Assembly: GCA_963618015.1 (NCBI GenBank)
Contig: CAVEQS010000007.1
Location: 1 to 64,000, forward strand
Direction: 5' to 3'
DNA: 64,000 nucleotides
DNA from: Apopatocola sp963618015
GTDB taxonomy: Bacteria > Bacillota > Clostridia > Oscillospirales > Oscillospiraceae
Part shown: in pieces, positions 51,845 through 59,411 of the stretch
Layout of the letters: the number at the start of each line of letters is the position of its first letter
How positions within the stretch are numbered: the stretch's first letter is position 1
Program-made: the position numbers and the translations under genes
Notes under the pieces: model-generated
Database searches by the model: none
The model's input: only the letters and a program-made list of their open reading frames with translations
Told to the model about the DNA's origin: nothing

Positions 51845-53044
51845 ATGGAAGAAAAACGGGAAACGAATCCCCGCGTAAGCTTTCTTATCAACATTGCGTA
51901 CTGGGCGGTGATTGTGGCGATCATCTTCCTGGTTTTCAAGTATCTCATCAACATGATGATGCCGATCTTTCTCGCGTTCATTTTCGCGGCGGTCGTGCGT
52001 CCGATCTCCCGCGCGCTGAGCCGGGAAACGCGCTATGTCCGCGACAAGGACGGGAACAAAGTCCTGGTAAAGCGGAAATTCCACATGAACCGCAACGTGG
52101 CCGGGATCATCAGCGTGCTTGTGCTGTTCATCGTCGTCGGCGGACTGCTGACGCTCATCGTCATCCGCCTGACCGATACGATCGTGGATTTCGTGTCCTA
52201 TGCGCCGACATTCTATGAGCAGAGCGTTCTCCCCGGCATCACGAGGCTTTATAACTGGGTACTGCAGTTCAGCGAGAGGTTCGATGTCTCCATCGTGGAC
52301 GCCATCGAGCAGGCGCTGCCCGGCATGATCTCCAACATCGGCAGCGCGGTCACCAACCTCTCCGGCAAGATCGTCAGCGGTATCACCGGCATTGCGAGCC
52401 GCCTGCCGAACATTCTGCTCAACGCCATCATCTGCCTGATCGCTACGGTCTTTATCTCCGTGGACTTTGACCGCATCAAGCTCTTCATCCGCAAAAACCT
52501 GCCCGAGAAGCCGCTGCGCGTGGCGGTGAACGTCAAGAACTCATTCCTCGATATGATCTGGCAGTTTATCAAGTCGTATGCCATCATCTTCTGCATTACT
52601 GTAGCGGAGATCACCGTTGGTTTGCTGATCGTCGGCGTGGGACACCCGCTGCTCATCGGCATTCTCATCGGTATTTTCGATGCGCTGCCCATCGTCGGCA
52701 GCGGCATGATCCTCCTCCCGTGGTCGATCATCACGCTGCTCACCGGCAACACCATGCGCGGTCTCGGTATTTTCATCATCTATGTTGTCGTCGTTGTTGC
52801 GCGTCAGGTCATTGAGCCGAAGATCGTCGGCAAGCACGTTGGTCTGCGCCCGATCGTAACGCTTACCTGCATGTATGCGGGCTCCAAACTCTTCGGCGGT
52901 CTCGTCGGCCTCTTCGGCCTGCCGATCGCCGCCGCCATCATCATGGATCTCAACACGAGCGGCATCTTCCACATCTTCAACCCTGTAGACAGTGATCTGG
53001 ACGGCAAAACGGAAACAGGAGAGGCCGGGGAGCAGAACGCATGA
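51845..53044 (+). CDS. AI-2E family membrane transporter
   Basis: 399 residues from the ATG with AAAGGAGGG upstream. Seven or eight membrane segments; the C-terminal signature G-D-A-L-P-I-V-G-S-G is seen as F-D-A-L-P-I-V-G-S-G-M. The family includes the AI-2 exporter TqsA and sodium-proton antiporters, so the substrate is open. A charged loop after the second segment (around 60-85) is longer than usual. It overlaps ymdB by four bases. Confidence 0.9.
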   Translation: MEEKRETNPRVSFLINIAYWAVIVAIIFLVFKYLINMMMPIFLAFIFAAVVRPISRALSRETRYVRDKDGNKVLVKRKFHMNRNVAGIISVLVLFIVVGGLLTLIVIRLTDTIVDFVSYAPTFYEQSVLPGITRLYNWVLQFSERFDVSIVDAIEQALPGMISNIGSAVTNLSGKIVSGITGIASRLPNILLNAIICLIATVFISVDFDRIKLFIRKNLPEKPLRVAVNVKNSFLDMIWQFIKSYAIIFCITVAEITVGLLIVGVGHPLLIGILIGIFDALPIVGSGMILLPWSIITLLTGNTMRGLGIFIIYVVVVVARQVIEPKIVGKHVGLRPIVTLTCMYAGSKLFGGLVGLFGLPIAAAIIMDLNTSGIFHIFNPVDSDLDGKTETGEAGEQNA

Positions 53045-53817
53045 CGATCAACATTTTAGCCATCGGCGACGTTGTCGGGCAGACCGGCCTCGCCTTTCTC
53101 AAGTCGCATCTGCGGCCGCTCCAGAAGCTTAAGGGCATTTCGTTCACCGTGGTGAACGGCGAGAACGCCAACGTTGTCGGCATCACTCCCGCACAGGCGG
53201 ACATGATCTTTGAAGCCGGGGCGGATGTTGTAACGCTCGGCAACCACACATGGACGCGCTGGGAGCTTCAGCCGTATCTTGACGAGAAGGCGCGCATCCT
53301 GCGCCCGGCAAACTATGCCCCCCAATGCCCCGGCCGGGGCGACGCGACGTATACAACGCCGTTTGGCCCCATCCGCGTCATCAATCTGCTTGGCCGTTTC
53401 ACTCTTGATCCGAATACCGATAATCCGTTCCCGGCCGTGGATGCGCTGCTCGCGGAAAACCAGACGCGCATGGTGCTTGTCGATATGCACGCCGAGGCCA
53501 CGAGCGAAAAGCTTGCCATGGGCTGGTTTCTGGACGGGCGCGTTTCCGCCGTTTGGGGCACGCATACCCATGTCCAGACATCGGACTCGCGCGTTCTGCC
53601 GCGCGGCACGGGGTACATCTCCGATCTCGGCATGACGGGGCCGAGCGAATCGGTGCTCGGCATTGCGCCGGAACAGTCCATCCGCAAATTCCTCGGCGAT
53701 CCTCCGCGCCGGTATGAGCAGGCAAAGGGCCCCGGAAAACTCGAAGGCGCGATTTTTACCATCGATACCGAGACCGGCGCATGCACCGCCGTCGAGGCGA
53801 TCCGCATAACGCCATGA
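53041..53817 (+). CDS. ymdB: YmdB-family metallophosphodiesterase
   Basis: 258 residues. The motifs I-G-D-V-V-G, N-G-E-N-A, G-N-H-T-W and G-T-H-T-H-V-Q-T form the di-metal site. YmdB of Bacillus hydrolyses 2',3'-cyclic nucleotides and affects development. It overlaps the AI-2E family gene and the SbcD-like gene by four bases on each side. In many Firmicutes it lies near rny, which is not in this window. Confidence 0.93.
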   Translation: MTINILAIGDVVGQTGLAFLKSHLRPLQKLKGISFTVVNGENANVVGITPAQADMIFEAGADVVTLGNHTWTRWELQPYLDEKARILRPANYAPQCPGRGDATYTTPFGPIRVINLLGRFTLDPNTDNPFPAVDALLAENQTRMVLVDMHAEATSEKLAMGWFLDGRVSAVWGTHTHVQTSDSRVLPRGTGYISDLGMTGPSESVLGIAPEQSIRKFLGDPPRRYEQAKGPGKLEGAIFTIDTETGACTAVEAIRITP

Positions 53818-54905
53818 TCCGAATCATTCATGCCGCCGATCTGCATCTCGACTCGCCCTTTGAATCGCTCAGCGCGGAAAAGGCGTCCGTTCGCCGCAGC
53901 GAGCAGAGAGCGCTTTTAGACCGCATCGCGGCGGAGGCCAACGAGCGAGACGCCGATCTTCTCTTTCTTGCCGGCGACCTTTTGGACAGCAGCAGCGCCT
54001 ACGCCGAAACCGGCGAGGCGCTGCTTGCTGCGCTCCGAAAGGTGCGCGTTCCCGTATTCATTGCGCCGGGAAACCACGACTGGTACTCCCGGCGCTCGCC
54101 GTATGCGCGCCTGCGCTTCCCGGACAATGTCCATATCTTCCGTGCGCCCCGGCTGGAGAGCGTCCTCCTGCCGGAGCTTGGCGCGCGTGTCTGGGGCGCG
54201 GGGTATACCTCGCCCTCGGGCGAGGCGCTGCTGCGCGGCTTTCATGCCCCGGCGGAGGAGGGCGTAACGCAGCTTCTCGTGCTGCATGCCGAGCTTGGCC
54301 GGGCGAACTCCCCATATTGTCCCGTGACGGAGGCGGAGCTTGCGCAAAGCGGCATGCGGTATGCTGCGCTCGGCCACATCCATCTGGGAAGCGGCCTGCG
54401 CCGCGCCGGAGAGTGCTTTTACGCCTGGCCCGGCTGCCCGGAGGGGCGCGGCTTCGACGAGTGCGGCGAGAAAGGCATTTTGCAGATCGATATTGACGGA
54501 GAGCAAGTCAAAGCCGGCTTTATTCCGACCGCCGCGCGCCGGTACGAAAAGCTGCGCGTGGAGCCGGGCGCGGACGCACTTGCCGCGATCCGCGCCGCGC
54601 TGCCGGAGGATACGGCGGACGATATTTATAAGATCATTCTGACCGGCGAGAGTCTCGCCGCGCCGGATCTTTCGTATCTCCGGCAGGCATTGGAACGCGA
54701 GTTTTTTGCGCTCACGCTCGCGGACGAAACGGTTCCGCCGCGTGATCTCTGGCGGCGTGCCGGGGAGGACAGTCTCGCCGGGCGGTTTCTGCGCCGGATG
54801 CGGCGGCGGATCGAGACGGCGCAGACCGAGGAAGAAAAGAAAACCCTTCTTCACGCTGTGCGCTGCGGCATCGCGGCGCTCGAAGGTTGGGAGGTGCGGC
54901 TATGA
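53814..54905 (+). CDS. SbcD/Mre11-like nuclease subunit (YhaO type)
   Basis: 363 residues. Metallophosphoesterase motifs D-L-H-L-D, G-D-L-L-D, G-N-H-D and G-H-I-H-L are complete, so a manganese-dependent nuclease is expected. The C-terminal cap differs from SbcD and matches the YhaO group. It overlaps the next gene (YhaN/SbcC-like) by four bases; the pair resembles the Mre11-Rad50 complex for DNA end processing. Confidence 0.9.
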   Translation: MIRIIHAADLHLDSPFESLSAEKASVRRSEQRALLDRIAAEANERDADLLFLAGDLLDSSSAYAETGEALLAALRKVRVPVFIAPGNHDWYSRRSPYARLRFPDNVHIFRAPRLESVLLPELGARVWGAGYTSPSGEALLRGFHAPAEEGVTQLLVLHAELGRANSPYCPVTEAELAQSGMRYAALGHIHLGSGLRRAGECFYAWPGCPEGRGFDECGEKGILQIDIDGEQVKAGFIPTAARRYEKLRVEPGADALAAIRAALPEDTADDIYKIILTGESLAAPDLSYLRQALEREFFALTLADETVPPRDLWRRAGEDSLAGRFLRRMRRRIETAQTEEEKKTLLHAVRCGIAALEGWEVRL

Positions 54906-56824
54906 TCGTGCGGAAAATGACGGCGAGCTTCGGCGTGCTGCAAAACCGCACGCTCGAGCTCTCGCCGGGGCTCAACATCATCGAAGCGCCGAACGAATAC
55001 GGAAAAACCACGTGGTGCGCTTTTTTACGCGCCATGCTCTACGGCATTGACACTGCCCAGCGCGGCCGCGCCGGGAAAAAGCCGGACAAGGTGCTGTATT
55101 CGCCGTGGAACGGCGCGCCGATGGCCGGGACAATGGAGCTTTCCTTTGGCGGGAAGGACATTACCCTCTCGCGCTCGACGCGCCTGGCGGGCGCGCCCAT
55201 GCGTGCATTCTCCGCCGTATATACGCGCTCCGGCCAGCCGGTGCCGGGATTAACGGGGGAAAATGCCGGAGAAACGCTCACCGGCGCGTCGCTCCCGGTA
55301 TTTGAGCGGACGGCGTTCATCGGACCGGCGGGGCTTGGCGTGCAGCAGGGAGCGGAGCTGGAGCGCAAGATCACATCTCTCGTTACGGCGGGGGAGGAGG
55401 TCGGCTCGTTTTCCGAGGCGTCGGCGCGGCTGCGCGCCATGCAGCGGAAATGCCGCTATCGAAATAGCGGCCGTCTCCCAGAGCTGGAAGCGGAAATGGC
55501 GTCGCTGAGAGAAAAACTTGCCGCTATGGATGAAACCGCTGACGAACTGACCCGGGCGGAGGAAGCGGCGGAAAACGCGCATCTTCATGCGGAAAATGCC
55601 CGGAAAAGCCTTGCCGGAGCACAGGGAAAGCGGCGAGAAGAGGTAAAGAACCGTCTGGAAGCCTGCCGCACCGAGCGAGAGAAGGCCGAAAACGAGGCCG
55701 CACGGCGTGAGAGCGCCGCAGATGCGGCAGAAGCGACGCTTCGCGCCGGAATTTTTTGTGGCGCTGAACCGGATGAGACCGCGGCGGAGCGCGCCCGTGC
55801 CGATGAGCGCCGGGCGAAAAGGGCGGAGCGCGCCACAAACGCTCCCAAGCCGGGGCTTTGGATATGGATACTGCTTCTGCTCGCCGCCGGCGGCTTTGCC
55901 GCTGCAGGATTTATCCGGCGGGAGTTTTGGCTCGGAACGCTCCTGACACTTCTCGCGCTTGCGGTGCTCGGCATCGTATCCGTTTTCCGCACGCGCGAGC
56001 GCGCTAACGCGCGGCGCGTGCTCGGAGAAATCCTTGCACAGTATGATGTGGAAATACCGGAGGATATTCCGGATCGTTTTGCGGCGTATGCCGCAGAATG
56101 GGAGGAGACAGAGGCGCTCATCCTCGCCGCGGAGGAAGAGCGCGAGCATGCCCGGAGCCTTGCCAGAGAGGAGCTGCAGCTTCACGAGGAGCTCACGGAG
56201 CTTCTCGACGACGATGCGGTTTTCCCGCAGTTCTCGGAAAGCGAAAAGAAAGAGCAGCTTCTCCGGGAGAAGATCGCCCGCCTGCGCGGACGGCTTGACA
56301 CGCTCGGCGATCCGCTGGTGCTCAAAAGCCGCCTCAGCGAGCTGGAAGAAAATCACGCGCGCATAGAGTCCAGACTGGAAGCGCTGACCGTCGCGCTCGA
56401 CGAGCTGGCGCTCGCCGACGAGGAGATGCAGTCCGAATTTTCCCCCGCGCTCGCGAAAAGCGCCGCGGCGGCGCTCTCCCGGCTAACCGGTGGGGCATAT
56501 ACGGAGCTCACGCTCGACCGCGAGCTGAACGCGCTTGTCCGCTGCGCCGGAGAGCCCGTGCTCCATGAGAGCGCGTTTCTCAGCCGGGGAACGGCGGATC
56601 AGCTCTATCTGGCGCTGCGGCTCGCGCTGTGCGATATGCTCCTCGGCGGGGAAGACCCATGCCCGATCGTGCTTGACGATGCGCTCATCAACTTTGACGA
56701 TGTGCGCATGGGGTATGCGCTCGACTATCTTACGGAGATAGCGCAGCACCGGCAGATACTGCTCTTTTCCTGCCACAGCCGCGAAAAGCGGTATATACAG
56801 GCAAAAACGAGGACTGATGTTTGA
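54902..56824 (+). CDS. SbcC/Rad50-like ATPase (YhaN type) with two membrane segments
   Basis: 640 residues, against 1000 or so for SbcC. The N-terminal Walker A is N-E-Y-G-K-T-T (family norm N-x-x-G-K-S/T). Coiled coils occupy about 195-300 and 380-500. Between them lie two strongly hydrophobic stretches (318-338 and 343-362), as if the coiled-coil hinge crossed the membrane. The C-terminal ATPase half has S-R-G-T-A-D-Q-L-Y-L-A-L-R and Walker B C-P-I-V-L-D-D-A. It should work with the SbcD-like partner on DNA ends. Its stop lies in the terminator stem. Confidence 0.85.
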   Translation: MIVRKMTASFGVLQNRTLELSPGLNIIEAPNEYGKTTWCAFLRAMLYGIDTAQRGRAGKKPDKVLYSPWNGAPMAGTMELSFGGKDITLSRSTRLAGAPMRAFSAVYTRSGQPVPGLTGENAGETLTGASLPVFERTAFIGPAGLGVQQGAELERKITSLVTAGEEVGSFSEASARLRAMQRKCRYRNSGRLPELEAEMASLREKLAAMDETADELTRAEEAAENAHLHAENARKSLAGAQGKRREEVKNRLEACRTEREKAENEAARRESAADAAEATLRAGIFCGAEPDETAAERARADERRAKRAERATNAPKPGLWIWILLLLAAGGFAAAGFIRREFWLGTLLTLLALAVLGIVSVFRTRERANARRVLGEILAQYDVEIPEDIPDRFAAYAAEWEETEALILAAEEEREHARSLAREELQLHEELTELLDDDAVFPQFSESEKKEQLLREKIARLRGRLDTLGDPLVLKSRLSELEENHARIESRLEALTVALDELALADEEMQSEFSPALAKSAAAALSRLTGGAYTELTLDRELNALVRCAGEPVLHESAFLSRGTADQLYLALRLALCDMLLGGEDPCPIVLDDALINFDDVRMGYALDYLTEIAQHRQILLFSCHSREKRYIQAKTRTDV

Positions 56825-56842
56825 AACATCAGTCCTCGTTTT
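56804..56842. terminator. Perfect 39-base palindromic terminator over two stop codons
   Basis: AAAACGAGGACTGATGTTT (56804-56822) pairs with 56824-56842 around one G. The stop codons of the YhaN-like gene (56822-56824) and of atpC (56829-56831) both lie inside the stem. A- and T-runs serve both directions. Confidence 0.88.
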
Positions 56843-57164
56843 CCGTATCGGTTTTCTCGCCGGGGTCAATTTCGCTGTCGGTGATGACGCGGATCACGTC
56901 GTTCCGCACGGAGGCAAACCCGCCGTGCAGCACGGTGTGGAACACGGTCTCACCGCGCAGCAGCGCGTCTGCCGGGCCGTCGCCCAGCGCGAGCACCGCC
57001 GGCAGATGGCCGCGGTGGAAGCCGATTTGCCCGCCGCCGTGCCCGGTCTCATCGTCGCAGATCGTAAGATGCACGCTGTCGCAATGAACATCCACAGCTT
57101 CGCCGTGCGGCGTGAGTACAATGAATTCGAGCGGCGCGGCGAGATCTTTCGTTTTATCGGTCAT
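56829..57164 (-). CDS. atpC: ATP synthase epsilon subunit, lacking the C-terminal helices
   Basis: 111 residues, against 130-140 in most bacteria. Residues 10-98 form the epsilon beta-sandwich that contacts gamma and the c-ring. The usual C-terminal two-helix domain, which inhibits ATP hydrolysis in many species, is replaced by about a dozen acidic residues. The protein should still connect the rotor but not give this type of inhibition. It is last in the ATP synthase operon, 18 bases after atpD. Confidence 0.88.
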   Translation of the reverse strand: MTDKTKDLAAPLEFIVLTPHGEAVDVHCDSVHLTICDDETGHGGGQIGFHRGHLPAVLALGDGPADALLRGETVFHTVLHGGFASVRNDVIRVITDSEIDPGEKTDTENED

Positions 57165-57181
57165 GCCGTCCTCCCAACCTT

Positions 57182-58573
57182 TCAGCGGCCCTTGGCGTAC
57201 ACATCCTCAATGGAACCGGCCATGAGGAAGCTCTGCTCCGGGATGTTGTCACAGTCGCCGCCGAGGATGGCTTCAAAGCCCTTGATCGTGTCCTCGATGT
57301 GCACGAACTTGCCGGGCATGCCGGTAAAGCTCTCTGCCACGTGGAACGGCTGCGACATGAAGCGCTGCACGCGGCGCGCGCGGGACACGGTTTTCCGATC
57401 CTCCGGCGAGAGCTCGTCCATGCCGAGAATGGCAATGATGTCCTGCAGCTCATTGTAGCGCTGCAAGACGCGCTGCACTTCCTTGGCCGTCTGGTAATGC
57501 CGCTTGCCGACAATGTCGGGCGTGAGCATGCGTGAGGAGGATTCGAGCGGCGCAACGGCGGGGTAGATGCCGAGCTCCACGATGCTGCGCGAAAGAACGG
57601 TCGTAGCGTCCAGATGCGAGAACGCGGTCGCCGGGGCGGGGTCGGTCAGGTCATCCGCGGGGACGTAAATTGCCTGCACCGAGGTGATCGAGCCGTTCTT
57701 CGTGGAGACGATGCGCTCTTGCAGCATGCCCATTTCAGAGGCCAGCGTCGGCTGGTAGCCGACGGCAGAGGGCATGCGCCCGAGCAGCGCGGATACCTCG
57801 CTGCCGGCCTGCGTGAAGCGGAACACGTTATCGATGAAGAGCAGCACATCCTTGTGCGAGTGCTCGCGGAAGTATTCGGCAATCGTGAGGCCTGCGAGCG
57901 GCACGCGAAGACGCGCGCCTGCGGTCTCGTTCATCTGGCCAAAGACGAGTGCGGTCTTGTCGATAACGCCGGACTCCTTCATTTCGTTCCAGAGGTCGTT
58001 GCCCTCGCGGGAACGCTCGCCGACGCCGGCGAACACGGAGTAGCCGTTATGCTCAAAGGCAATGTTTCGAATCAGCTCCTCGATGAGGACGGTCTTGCCG
58101 ACGCCCGCGCCGCCGAAGAGACCGATTTTGCCGCCCTTGGCGTACGGCGTCATCAGGTCGATGACCTTGATGCCGGTTTCCAGCACGTCCCCGGCGGGGA
58201 CAATGTCGGTAAAGTCCGGCGCATGGTGATGGATCGGCCAGCGGTCGGCGGCGGGGATCGGACCGGCGCGGTCGATCGGCTCACCGGTAACGTTGATCAT
58301 GCGGCCGAGCATCCCTTCGCTTGCGGGGACGGAGATCGGCGCGCCGGTGTCCACGGCCTCCATGCCGCGGGACATGCCGTCCGTCGGGCGCATGGAGATG
58401 CAGCGCACCTCGCCCTTTCCGAGCTGCTGCAGGCATTCAAGCACATGCACCTTGCCGTTGATGGTGACCTCGACGGCGTGGAAAATATCCGGGACGTTGC
58501 TGTGCTCCGGGAACTGCACGTCCACAACGGGGCCGCTGATGCGAGATATGGTACCAATATTTCCGGCGGACAT
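57182..58573 (-). CDS. atpD: ATP synthase F1 beta subunit
   Basis: 463 residues from the ATG at 58573, preceded by AAGGAG; the frame upstream of this ATG lies within atpG. The P-loop G-G-A-G-V-G-K-T is at 154-161, with the catalytic G-E-R region and the D-E-L-S-P-E-D motif near the C-terminus. It carries the catalytic nucleotide sites that make ATP from ADP and phosphate as gamma rotates. All catalytic motifs look normal, so the complex should be active. Confidence 0.97.
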   Translation of the reverse strand: MSAGNIGTISRISGPVVDVQFPEHSNVPDIFHAVEVTINGKVHVLECLQQLGKGEVRCISMRPTDGMSRGMEAVDTGAPISVPASEGMLGRMINVTGEPIDRAGPIPAADRWPIHHHAPDFTDIVPAGDVLETGIKVIDLMTPYAKGGKIGLFGGAGVGKTVLIEELIRNIAFEHNGYSVFAGVGERSREGNDLWNEMKESGVIDKTALVFGQMNETAGARLRVPLAGLTIAEYFREHSHKDVLLFIDNVFRFTQAGSEVSALLGRMPSAVGYQPTLASEMGMLQERIVSTKNGSITSVQAIYVPADDLTDPAPATAFSHLDATTVLSRSIVELGIYPAVAPLESSSRMLTPDIVGKRHYQTAKEVQRVLQRYNELQDIIAILGMDELSPEDRKTVSRARRVQRFMSQPFHVAESFTGMPGKFVHIEDTIKGFEAILGGDCDNIPEQSFLMAGSIEDVYAKGR

Positions 58574-58577
58574 AAGC

Positions 58578-59411
58578 TTATTCTCCTTGCTGCAGATTGC
58601 CGGAGGCAATCTCAATAACGCTGGCGGTGACATCCGCCTGTCTCCGGCGATTGATGGTGGTTTCCAGTTTGGCGGCGGATTCCGTCGCATTGTCGCAGGC
58701 GGAGCGCATCGCCATGAGCGTTGCGGCCTGCGCGCCGGAGGCGTTATCCAGCGCCACGGCGAATACCTCGTTGTTCAGGCACGTGAGTGCGAGGCGCGCG
58801 CCGATGGCGGCGGGGCTCGGCAGATACAAAATGCCGTCCGGGTTCACAGTTTCGTGTACCTCCGGGTCAGGCAGAATCTGCCAATCCATCGGCTCCTGCG
58901 AGAGCATGTTGCGGTAGCTCTGGTAAATGAGCCGCACATGGTCAACGGCGCCTGTGGTATAAAGCGCTTTCAGATGCTCGCAGAGCGCGTGCGTCTCTTC
59001 GTAGTCCGGTACGTCCGAGAGGATGAATTCCTCATATTCGAGCCCGTGCTCGCGAAGATACGTGCTCGCCTTGCGGCTGCATGAAATGATGTGCGGCGTT
59101 TCCGCCTCATCGGCAAGAACCCGATCCATATAACGGAAGAGCTCGGCGTTGAATCCGCCGCAGAGCCCGCGGTTGCTGCCGAAGAGGACAAGGCAGTTTT
59201 TAGGCTCGACACTGTCCGCTTCGCGGCAGATCCCGAACCGGCCAAGCAGCGCGAGCATATCGGCGCTGCCGTCGGCATAGGGCGTGAACTCCTCGCGGAC
59301 CTTGCTCACGCGGGAATACTTGATCGTGGCGGCGGTGCGCATCGCCTCGGCGAGCTGACCGGTGGCACGGATGCTCTTCAGCCGCTTTCTGAGCTGCTGC
59401 AATCCTGCCAT
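58578..59411 (-). CDS. atpG: ATP synthase F1 gamma subunit
   Basis: 277 residues. The N- and C-terminal helices that form the rotor shaft are present (R-L-K-S-I start; T-I-N-R-R-R-Q-A-D-V-T end), as is G-S-N-R-G-L-C-G-G-F-N near residue 79. Its ATG overlaps the last base of the upstream fusion gene's stop, so translation is coupled. It links rotation of the c-ring to catalysis. Confidence 0.95.
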   Translation of the reverse strand: MAGLQQLRKRLKSIRATGQLAEAMRTAATIKYSRVSKVREEFTPYADGSADMLALLGRFGICREADSVEPKNCLVLFGSNRGLCGGFNAELFRYMDRVLADEAETPHIISCSRKASTYLREHGLEYEEFILSDVPDYEETHALCEHLKALYTTGAVDHVRLIYQSYRNMLSQEPMDWQILPDPEVHETVNPDGILYLPSPAAIGARLALTCLNNEVFAVALDNASGAQAATLMAMRSACDNATESAAKLETTINRRRQADVTASVIEIASGNLQQGE

